Shown piece after piece: positions 23,716 to 34,541 of a stretch of 64,000 bases of DNA. Each line of letters begins with the position of its first letter. Position 1 is the first letter of the stretch. The notes under the pieces were generated by a model. It saw only the letters and a program-made list of their open reading frames with translations, was not told where the DNA came from and ran no database searches. The stretch is from Petrosia ficiformis (Eukaryota; Porifera; Demospongiae; Haplosclerida; Petrosiidae), in NCBI GenBank assembly GCA_947044365.1, contig OX345643.1, forward strand, positions 563,501 through 627,500, in the 5' to 3' direction. Position numbers and translations under genes: made by a program.

Positions 23716-26700
23716 TATGTATATTATATTATATAGTATGCTAATAGGTCCTATATACAAAATATAGTACCTGAGTTTGTGTCCGAGGATGTGATATAGC
23801 CGAAGCCTGCAAGGGCTATATCACATCCGAGGACACAAAACGAGGGTCCTATATGCGGTATATAGGACCTATTAGCATACTGTATACAATATATTGTATG
23901 ATAGTGACATCTCCTGCTGCATGCTGTGCACATGGAAGGTCTATATAGAACTCACCACATCAAAGAGATGATGTCACCATCATACTATATATACATAATA
24001 TTATATCAGAAAATGTTACAGCAGGTTTTGTAAATATTATATAAATATTTTCTTGCTATACAGCAAGACATCATTTTGTGCTAAGTTTTATTGGCCGATC
24101 ACAAAGAATTACCTGTTCTTTTACAAGTGAAACTGTTCAGCGTGTTGAGGTACATTCAAATGAAAGTATACTTGATTCAATACCAGGAAAAATAATTTCA
24201 TTTGAAATCACCGAGACTACAGATACAATACATAATAAAGAATATGCTTGCATTGGTGTAGCTTCTGATGGAAATGATTTTGTTGAGAATATTACAATAG
24301 TGGCTTTAAGTAAGTTGTAAACAAAACAGTACTTAATTGTGAAGTATCCATTTTTCTTTATTTAATACAGTTCCTCCCCATGCATTAACAATGCATATAG
24401 TAAGTACAGAGACAGTTCTTGCTGGTGAAGCTCTAATGCTAGACATTACTGCTATTAAGATGTCTGGATTTACCTATGAACAGTCAATCTTTTGTACTAA
24501 TCAAAATGGAATACTGGTTTCTGAATTGGAAGGATTTGATTATCCAGAACCTCCTACTAATATTGGTTCAATACTAAATTTGCAGATTCTTGTTAACCCT
24601 GTCTTACTGTCACATGCTGGTCTGTATATATGTACTGCATTCCTGGAAACTCCTTCTCTGTTAGACAACATTAGTGAAACTGCTAATACCTCTATCAAAG
24701 TGAAAAGTAAGTGTATATTAATATCTTTCTGTATTATGCATTTTGTTTTATATTACCAATAGTACCTTCTCCAAGTGTTACCCTTAGCACACCTGTGTCA
24801 ATGCTACAAACAGGTGATATGGCTCTGTATACATGTACAGCCATGGTAACCAACACACATATAGATTTGTCAGTTCATGCTGTGTTTAAATGGACATTAG
24901 ATAATCTATCCGTCCATTCAAGAGAACGATTTGAAATTTCAGAATTGTCTCCATTGACTACTACAAATATTACTAGTTACCATTCTGTATTGAGAATTGC
25001 ACCAGTGATAAGAAGTGAAGATGAAGGTGTCTTAATGTGTAGTGTATTCATAACTGAGGATATTTCCAATGAGTATATTCTGGATAGTTCAAGTACTAAT
25101 ACATCAACAACATTGACAATTGAAGGTATAAATGTATTATAATTACATCATGATGGTTTACTCACACTTATATTTTACGGTACCAGATCAATTGAGTTCA
25201 GAATATTTTCAATTACATTTAATAGGACTGGAAATACCATGCTTACAATGGATAGTGAGTTTAAAATTTAAATAATTGTCAGCAAACAAAACAAATGCTT
25301 TGTACTTTTATTGTCATAAAGTCATTACGTTAATAAATTATAAATAATATAATACAATAACAGTGCTTGTTTGTAAGTCATTAGTAAGATAAATCCACTA
25401 ATAGATATTAATACAGGTCACCGTGACAGTGATTAGAAGAGACCATTAGTGGATTTATCTTACTAATGACTTACAAACAAGCAGTGTTATTGTTTTATTT
25501 TTTTTTTTCTGTCAAGATGTATTCCATTGCTTCAATATACTGTAAAAATGAATGTGTTGTTTTAATCAGTTGCAAATGCAGTATTACTAATATCCCCTTG
25601 AGGCTATATATAAATCAATGCTTTCTTGCTAGGTGATGTTTACAAGTAGTAATTTATTTCATTTATAGTGTACATGTACTTTAAACAATCCCTAGGGTAA
25701 TTAGTTACAACATGTTGTAATTACTACTCATGCGGTAATTACTACTCAAAGATCTGTGGAGTCCAACAGATTAATATTATATAATAAATCTACTTACATA
25801 CTAATTACCCTTGAATAAACAAGTCACATTCTGATATGTACTATATAGTAAAAAATTGTCAAGATCAAATGGGACTAGTACTTGTAAATATTATCTGCAG
25901 GAAAAACAAATCAGCATTGATGAGAATGAAGTTGCATTGAAACTCCTGTAACTAACTGAAGGTTAAAATAACACATTGCTATTCGCTGTGTTACATATAA
26001 AGTCATGTGACACATCTATCATATATGTGAAACAGTATAGGGTACTTTTAAAAAGCGGCATTTTGTATTCAAAAAAAATGATTTCACTTTCATAAGTTAT
26101 GATGGATATAGTATTCCTAGAATGGGGTATGCTTGTTTACTATACATAACTTCGATGTGAGCATTTAAATCTTCTCACCTTACACCCACTGGTTGGCAAA
26201 AAAAACATGATTTTGTGAAGATGATAAACAACTATGATAGTCACATGTTACTATGTTTTCTTAAGAAGTTAAACATAGATTACTTTGCTAATTAAAGTGA
26301 GTGATGAGAACTAGAAATAATACAGGGTAATTTGTTTACTCTATGACTGGGTTCACATAATGATGTAAGGCCTTGTGTTGTGTCCATTGCATTGTGAAAA
26401 CTGATTGGTGAAATGCAACGCAGCTGACACAGGATAGAATCAGATTCTATCATCGTGTCATGTTGTGTTGTGTTTAACGGCATTAATGGAAGCATATCTT
26501 TTTTAAATACAACGCATTGGTGCGACACAAGGGAGCATTGTGTGAACCAACCTTAATACATACCTCTCCAGATTAAAATTTGGGAGTGCAATTCCAATTA
26601 AAATCTTTTAGATTGATGACATAACTTATATGTTTATATAGTTAATGAAAATCATAAAATATTACACTTCAATATAGGTTGAACCTATGAATAATACTTA

Positions 26701-27772
26701 CCTAAATATTATAACCAGTGAAATCGTTGAAGCCATTACGCAGAGATGTGACTGTGAGTATTCTATCAACTACATTGTAAATGAACATTTCCAGTGTTTT
26801 GAAGAACAGTCATCTACATGTGTGACATACAGAGCTAGGGTAGATGGTACCAGAGACCAAGAAGGAATGGTACTAGTTGGTTATATGCAAGACTGGATCA
26901 ATTCAAGTTCAGATATGATACAAACCAATCAATCCGACTCCTTATTGAGCATTGATACTAATTGTGAAGTTGTTATTAATTCTTTCAACGATTCATTATG
27001 TACATGTATGATGAATAACAACACTACAAATCGTACCAATGAGACAGCAAGTGAAGATGAAATCACCAATGCGACAGCAAGTGAAGATGAAATCACCAAT
27101 GCGACAGCAAGTGAAGATGAAATCACCAATGCGACAGCAAGTGAAGATGAAATCACCAATGTGACAGCAAGTGAAGATGAAATCACCAATGCGACAGCAA
27201 GTGAAGATGAAATCACCAATGCGACAGCAAGTGAAGATGAAATCACCAATGCGACAGCAAGTGAAGGTGAAAGTACCAATGAGACAGCAAGTGAAGGTGA
27301 AAGTACCAATGAGACAGCAAGTGAAGGTGAAAGTACCAATGAGACAACAAGTGAAGGTGAAAGTACCAATGAGACAACAAGTGAAGGTGAAAGTACCAAT
27401 GAAACAGCAAGTGATGGTAGTGGCTTATTACAAATTATTATAATTGTTGGCATTACAGCTGGAGTATTATGTTTCGTTCCGATATTTTGTTTGGTTGTAA
27501 TCCTCATTTATAAATACAAGATAAAGAGCACAATGAGACAGTGAGTTACACATGATAGTTGGTCTATTGTGTGGATAATCAAATGTTTCGTCTCTAGGTT
27601 ACCACTTCATACAACTAAGAATGAGCAGTTTGAACTTAACCCAGTAGCAATGTTAAATAACTCAGATGTAAACCCAGCATATGGCATGGTGTTAAAGAGA
27701 GATGAAAATTCCAAGGAAGAAAAGGCTGAAGAACATGAGTATGACTACATTCCCTTTTACAGTAACTATTAA
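22366..27772 (+). CDS. Ig-superfamily type I receptor, copy 3 (long sequon stalk, tyrosine tail)
   Basis: Exons: 22366-22414, 22540-22827, 22895-23248, 23357-23656, 24064-24309, 24371-24706, 24763-25125, 25187-25254, 26678-27540, 27598-27772; 1013 aa. Six Ig-like domains as in copy 1. Exon 9 carries a 30-bp minisatellite (27031-27420) coding for about 12 ten-residue units, each with an N-A-T or N-E-T glycosylation sequon, between the SEA-like region and the transmembrane helix. The tail (58 aa) has NPAYGMV and EYDYI followed by further tyrosines. The usual exon-8 acceptor AG is mutated (TACGG at 25177-25181), and an AG six bases later (25185-25186) keeps the frame with loss of two residues. 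Intron 4 contains a MITE and intron 8 a hairpin element. Confidence 0.87.
23735..23881. mobile_element. Nested-palindrome MITE in intron 4 of Ig copy 3
   Basis: Outer arms: AGTATGCTAATAGGTCCTAT at 23735, part of a 24-bp arm whose exact complement is 23858-23881. Inner arms 23776-23801 and 23814-23839 are exact 26-bp complements (TTTGTGTCCGAGGATG). The other Ig copies lack it at this position. A decayed relative occurs at about 28376-28440 and 34035-34100. No coding sequence was seen. Confidence 0.85.
25354..25493. mobile_element. Hairpin element in intron 8 of Ig copy 3
   Basis: Arms of about 49 bp (left from 25354, right ending 25493) are near-perfect complements around TTTGTAAGTCATTAGTAAG, with about 40 bp between them. 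It is absent from intron 8 of the other copies. Probably a small foldback transposon. Confidence 0.8.
27031..27420 (+). repeat. Coding minisatellite, 30-bp units (copy 3)
   Basis: About 12 full units in two subtypes: seven encode SEDEITN-type and five SEGESTN-type decapeptides. All keep frame, acidity and one glycosylation sequon per unit. The antisense frames are also open because the unit length is a multiple of three; they are not genes. Confidence 0.95.
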
Positions 27773-28876
27773 TTATCCAAACATGCATGCACACGTTTTT
27801 GAGATGGTACTTCTGTTTTCAAGATTTAATTGTGATTTGTGTTAATGAATAGTCAATAGCACATAAAACTATGTGCTCAAAGTTTTTATGTATATATATA
27901 TAATATGTTCATGTACTTTGAAAAAATGTTCATTTGGAACAGCTAATAAACTCACATTCACTGCTGAGATTACAGCAGGAATAGCGCAACACAAAGAATA
28001 CTCAAAACAGCAGAGAGAATCAGTAGTTGTCACTTGGTAAATTGTACACAGGAGTGGTATAACTTGGTTGAGTGGTTTTGGAGGAGCATAATCATATCTA
28101 GGCCAAGACAATTATTTATTACAAGGTAGTTTACTTGAATTTATATAGTTTTAATAAAAATTATAGTTCAGTATAATAAACATATTTGAATTATGTCTAC
28201 ATAATTATATGTATGACAGAAGTGGCAACAAACAGGTGCTCAAATTATAATGGTTTCTTCATCCAAAATAAGTAGTTGAAGAACAATATTTGTTGAGGTG
28301 GAGGAACACCCTGGTGTCCTTAGGAAGAAGGAGGGTTTTCTAAGTAAATGAATTTGATGATCAGAAAGACTGCGAAGACACAAACCAAGGGTCCTATATT
28401 GGTATATAAGACCTGGTAGTATACCTATATACAATATATTATACAATGTTGACATCATTTGTGTTTAATTCCTTTATCTCAATTTGTTCAATTTCAATTT
28501 CATTCCTTTTATCTAGATTAGCACTGTTTTATTTATCATCTATCGGCACTGTTATCAGTTGTTAAAAAATATCTATATACACATATATAGACCTGCTTTC
28601 AGATCTATATAGTATATTATATATTAATATATAATTCTAAATATAATTCTACTCACTGCATTTGAAGTCAATGGAGAGTTTATCAGAAGTCGTTGTCTCT
28701 CTATTGTAGAAATATTAAAACAATATCATAAAGTATAAATTGGAGGACTCACCATTCGCAGTGAATACAAAATTTTGAAATATGATCTAGATAAAAATTT
28801 GTAAGTCACATCGTGTGGCTTCTATTTCATTCTATTTATAGTGCTGTCTCAGTGTATGCTCTTCAGTTATATCAAG
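27773..28876. other. Spacer between Ig copies 3 and 4
   Basis: Contains the CD225 relic at 27943-28345 (separate entry), a partial copy of the 23735 MITE near 28376-28440, and the copy 4 promoter at 28832. A near-identical spacer precedes copy 5. Confidence 0.6.
27943..28345 (-). pseudogene. CD225 gene relic upstream of Ig copy 4
   Basis: Positions 27943-28110 align with the CD225 exon (PRYDYAPP and AIPAVISAVN still readable) but with an internal deletion that shifts frame. Positions of about 28283-28345 match the preceding Pro-rich exon of gene D (TTGTTGAGGTGGAGGAAC). No intact gene remains. Confidence 0.8.
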
Positions 28877-31800
28877 ATGTTGATGTTACTTTTATGTGTA
28901 TATACATCACTGATATTTGGAACAGGTAAGTGAGATAGACTTAGTTAGTAACAGTCTTGTTTTGAGTTCAGAGAAGAAACTTAATGCTGCCACTATATCA
29001 CTATTTATTGCAATGGTACGTAGGAATGTATTCTTTAATATTTTCATTCTATAGTTGGACTTAATGTTACAGTTACTACTAGTCCAGAAGGCCCACCATT
29101 CAGAGCAGGTTCCATCATTGTGGTCAACTGTACTGCATCTAATGGTACTCCACCTTATGAGTATAAGTGGTCTGTAGGTTGCAGCTATACAAATATTATG
29201 AGGAATCTTGCAGTGACTGAACCATTTATTGGCCCACTAACTACTACTGGAATATCATGTCAAGATATATATAGATGTATTGTTACAGATATGGAAGGCA
29301 CAACAAGTGAAGTAGGACAAATAACTATTAAACCAGTAACAGGTAAACTATATATATATATTTGTAATAATTATATTTATTTATATATTAACTGCTTCTT
29401 ATCTAGATATAGCTATACAAATTTTAGCCAGTGAAACATTTTTTGTTATCATCAGAAATATCAGTATTCTCACAATTAATGAAAGTGGTAGATTTCTTGA
29501 TCTTATTTGTAACACTGGTCTTACAAGACCGAATGTTGGGGAATGGATTCTTCCAAATGGTGTTCCTATATCCCAGAGTAATGAAAAATTTGAAATAGAA
29601 CGAGGAGGTGGCATTGTCTCTCTACCATACATCACTCTAAAGCTGAAAGAAGGATATTCATTGAACAATGAAGAAATGGGATTATATACTTGTGTAATGC
29701 CTGATATAAATGAAGAGGAGCGTGTAAGTCACATTTGGATTCTTCCAGAACAAAACTTTGGTAAGATGCAATAAACTGTCTTTTGAATATTTGCTCACCA
29801 GCATGCACATATTTAGAAACAATTATTATATTCATAATGTACATATAATCATCTTACACAGAACCAGCAGATCCAGAGTATTTTTCATCATATTCTGGTC
29901 AAACATTGAAACTATATTGTGGATTTTCCACTACACCTGGTGAAATACTGTGGTTCATAAGCAATACAACACTTACTACCAATGACAGTTTTCTTATTAC
30001 TCAGCGACTGTTGCACTCAACACCTAATGTACTATATGAAGGTGTATTGGATATAGTTGATGACAGTTACCGGTCTCACAGTTTAACTCTACAATGTAGT
30101 ATCCATAGCAGAATATTAGGAAACAATCTAGATCCAACTCCATCAAGTGAAACCATTCGAAGTAAGTATAGTATAATATATCAGTTGTATATGTATGTAC
30201 AAGGGATCATAATATTGTTGTATAATTCGTTCTAGCACGACATTATTTTGTGCTAAGTTTTATTGGCCGATTACAAAGAATTACCTGTTCTTTTACAAGT
30301 GAAACTGTTCAGCGTGTTGAGGTACATTCAAATGAAAGTATACTTGATTCCATACAAGGAAAAACAATTTCATTTGTAATCACTGAGACTACAGATACAA
30401 CACATAATAAAGAATATGCTTGCATTGGTGTAGCTTCTGATGGAAATGATTTCTTTCAGAATATTACAATAGTGGCTTTAAGTAAGTTGTAAACAAAACA
30501 GTACTTAATTGTGAAGTATCCATTTTTCTTTATTTAATACAGTTCCTCCCCATGCATTAACAATGCATATAGTAAATACAGAGACAGTTTTTGCTGGTGA
30601 AGCTCTAATGTTAGACATTACTGCTATTAAGATGTCTGGATTCACCTATGAACAGTCCATCTTTTGTACTAATCAAAATGGAATACTGCTTTCTGAATTG
30701 GAAGGATTTGATTATCCAGAACCTCCTACTAATATCGGTTCAATACTAAATTTGCAGATTCTTGTTAACCCTGTCTTACTGTCACATGCTGGTCTGTATA
30801 TATGTACTGCATTCCTGGAAACTCCTTCTCTGTTAGACAACATTAGTGAAACTACTAATACCTCTATCAAAGTGAAAAGTGAGTGTATATTAATATCTTT
30901 CTGTATTATGCATTTTGTTTTATATTACCAATAGTACCTTCTCCAAGTGTTACCCTTAGCACACCTGTGTCAATGCTACAAACAGGTGATATGGCTCTGT
31001 ATACATGTACTGCCATGGTAACCAACACACATATAGACTTGCCAGTTCATGCTGTGTTTAAATGGACATTAGGTAATCTATCCGTTCATTCAAGAGAACG
31101 ATTTGAAATTTCAGAATTGTCTCCATCGACTACTACAAATATTACTAGTTACTATTCCATGTTGAGAATTGCACCAGTGATAAGAAGTGAAGATGAAGGT
31201 GTCTTAATGTGCAGTGTATTCATAACTGAGGATATTTCCAATGAGTATATTCTGGATAGTTCAATCACTAATACATCAACAACATTGACAATTGAAGGTA
31301 CAAATGTATTATAATTACATCATGATGGTTTACTCACACTTATATATTACAGGACCAGATCAATTGAGTTCAGAATATTTTCAATTACATTTAATAGGAC
31401 TGGAAATACCATGCTTACAATGGATAGTGAGTTTAATATTTGTGTAATATTATTTCTGCAAACGAATACAATTGCCTGTTGATATGATTTCATAGCAAAT
31501 CAATATCTAATTATGTATATGGACTATAACATTGTTTGTTTATAAGCTATTAGTGATGCATTAATGAGCTCAGAAATATATATAGTTTTAGAATGACCAA
31601 AATGCTTTTCTCTGTGCCATTTTCATGTTATTGTTCATATTACATGTTTGTGTCAAGATTGCTTCTTTAGTGTGATCATGTATTAATTAATCTTATGGCA
31701 TTAAACTAATACATATATAGTCATGTAAGCCTAATTTTATATCATATGTAGTTCAAAATGTCTTTTATGGAAAAATGACCTAATATTTCCACATAAAGTG

Positions 31801-33421
31801 ATTCAGCAAAGAAGTCCCCTGTATTGGTGTGGCCTTGTTTACTATAGTCAATGTCACATATATGTTTTCTCAATGAGTTAAATGATTGCTGTTTGCCATA
31901 TGAGTGGCAAAGCTGGCAGTTGGGAGATAGAAAAGAAGCTTAGTCAACCATCTAAAAGGATGTTGACATCATGTTTGTGGGTTGTAATGTTTACTTCTTT
32001 CAACATGTTTTGATTATAATTGAAATCGTTTGTATTTAATGTGCATATACAAAGTGGGTTGTTAATCATGTAATGTCTATCTAACGTAATAATTCTATCA
32101 GTATGGCAACTTATAATAAAATGTGTTGAATTGTTTTTTTTTCTCAGTAAAATGATTGTTGTTCGCCATATAAGTATCATGTGGGGGTTCTTATCCGGTA
32201 TAAAGTTGTTGACACCATGATTGTGGGTACTTGTTTCAACATGTTTTGATTAATTATATGTTATATGCATGCTTATACAATCATAACATGCTATTTGTTA
32301 ATAAAATACATTCTACAATAATTCTGTCAGTATGGCAACTTATAATAAAAATCTTTAAATTGATGATATGACAATACTGTCATGTTTATATAGTTCATGA
32401 GACTAATCACAAATCATAAAATATTACATTTCAATATAGATTGAACCTATGAATAACAGTCACCTCAATATTATAACCAGCGAAATCATTGAAGCCATTA
32501 CACGGAGATGTGACTGTGAGTATTCTCTCAACTACATTGTAAATGAACATTTCCAGTGTTCAGAAGAACAGTCATCTACATGTGTGACATACAGAGCTAG
32601 GCTATATGGTACCAGAGACCAAGAAGGAATGGTACTAGTTGGTTATATGCAAGACTGGATCAATTCAAGTTCAGATATGATACAAACCAATCAATCCGAC
32701 TCCTTATTGAGCATTGATACTAATTGTGAAGTTGTTATTAATTCTTTCAACGATTCATTATGTACATGTATGATAAATAACAACACTACGAATCGTACCA
32801 ATGAGACAGCAAGTGAAGATGAAATCACCAATGCGACAGCAAGTGAAGATGAAAGTACCAATGCGACAGCAAGTGAAGATGAAAGTACCAATGCGACAGC
32901 AAGTGAAGATGAAATCACCAATGAGACAGCAAGTGAAGATGAAATCACCAATGCGACAGCAAGTGAAGGTGAAAGTACCAATGAGACAGCAAGTGAAGGT
33001 GAAAGTACCAATGAGACAACAAGTGAAGATGAAACTACACATGGTACCAATGAAACAGCAAGTGATGATAGTGGCTTATTACAAATTATTATAATTGTTG
33101 GCATTATAGCTGGAGTATTATGTTTCGTTCCGATATTTTGTTTGGTTGTAATCCTCATTTATAAATACAAGATAAAGAGCACAATGAGACAGTGAGTTAC
33201 ACATGATAGTTGGTCTATTGTGGATAATCAAATGTTTCGTCTCTAGGTTACCACTTCATACAACTAAGAATGAGCAGTTTGAACTTAACCCAGTAGCAAT
33301 GTTAAATGACTCAGATGTAAACCCAGCATATGGCATGGTGTTAAAGAGAGATGAAAATTCCAAGGAAGAAAAGGCTGAAGAACATGAGTATGACTACATT
33401 CCCTTTTACAGTAACTATTAA
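28877..33421 (+). CDS. Ig-superfamily type I receptor, copy 4 (sequon stalk, tyrosine tail)
   Basis: Exons: 28877-28925, 29055-29342, 29407-29760, 29862-30161, 30236-30481, 30543-30878, 30935-31297, 31353-31426, 32440-33191, 33247-33421; 978 aa. Signal peptide, six one-exon Ig-like domains, linker, SEA-like region, a shorter minisatellite stalk (about 8 units, 32805-33045), a transmembrane helix and a 58-residue tail nearly identical to copy 3, with NPAYGMV and EYDYI. Exons 1-8 and their introns are nearly identical to copy 5, 5665 bp downstream, so the two are a recent duplication or have undergone gene conversion. Confidence 0.9.
32805..33045 (+). repeat. Coding minisatellite, 30-bp units (copy 4)
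   Basis: Same decapeptide repeat as 27031-27420, but about eight units with a different order of subtypes (SEDEITN, SEDESTN, SEGESTN) and an altered last unit reading HGTNET. The difference in unit number shows length variation between paralogues. Confidence 0.93.
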
Positions 33422-34541
33422 TTATCCAAACATGCATGCACACGTTTTTGAGATGGTACTTCTGTTTTCAAGATTTAATTGGACATTTCTTTATTGATGT
33501 GATTTGTGTTAATGAATAGTCAATAGCTCAAAGTTTTTATGTATATATATATAATATGTTCATGTACTTTGAAAAAATGTTCATTCGGAACAGCTAATAA
33601 ACTCACATTCACTGCTGAGATTACAGCAGGAATAGCGCAACACAAAGAATACTCAAAACAGCAGAGAGAATCAGTAGTTGTCACTTGGTAAATTGTACAC
33701 AGGAGTGGTATAACTTGGTTGAGTGGTTACCACTTTTGGAGGAGCAATCATATCTAGGCCAAGACAATTATTTATTACAAGGTAGTTTACTTGAATTTAT
33801 ATAGTTTCAATAAAAATTATAATTCAGTATAATAAACATATTTGAATTATGTCTACATAATTATATGTATGACAGAAGTGGCGACAAACAAGTGCTCAAA
33901 TTATAATGGTTTCTTCATCCAAAATAAGTAGTTGAAGAACAATATTTGTTGAGGTGGAGGAACACCCTGGTGTCCTTAGGAAGAAGGAGGGTTTTCTAAG
34001 TAAATGAATTTGATGATATTAATCATACAGAAAGACTGCGAAGACACAAACCAAGGGTCCTATATTGGTATATAAGACCTGGTAGTATACTATATACAAT
34101 ATATTATACAATGTTGACATCATTTGTGTTTAATTCCTTTATCTCAATTTGTTCAATTTCAATTTAATTCCTTTTATCTAGATTAGCACTGTTTTATTTA
34201 TCATCTATCGGCACTGTTATCAGTTGTTAAAAAATATCTATATACACATATATAGACCTGCTTTCAGATCTATATAGTATATTATATATTTATATATAAT
34301 TCTAAATATAATTCTACTCACTGCATTTGAAGTCAATGGAGAGTTTATCAGAAGTCGTTGTCTCTCTATTGTAGAAATATTAAAACAATATCATAAAGTA
34401 TAAATTGGAGGACTCACCATTCGCAGTGAATACAAAATTTTGAAATATGATCTAGATAAAAATTTGTAAGTCACATCGTGTGGCTTCTATTTCATTCTAT
34501 TTATAGTGCTGTCTCAGTGTATGCTCTTCAGTTATATCAAG
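33422..34541. other. Spacer between Ig copies 4 and 5
   Basis: Near-duplicate of 27773-28876. Includes the CD225 relic at 33588-34000, the partial MITE at about 34035-34100 and the copy 5 promoter at 34497. Confidence 0.6.
33588..34000 (-). pseudogene. CD225 gene relic upstream of Ig copy 5
   Basis: Duplicate of the relic at 27943-28345 with small differences: it retains GTTACCAC, deleted in the other, and lacks three bases elsewhere. It is frameshifted in the same place, so the decay came before the duplication. Confidence 0.8.

Noticed and set aside
26929..27507. Minus-strand ORF of 192 residues
   Set aside because: It is antisense to the copy 3 minisatellite. A 30-bp unit leaves several frames open, and the hydrophobic repeat has no start or splice context. 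The same holds for 32691-33158 and 32758-33042.
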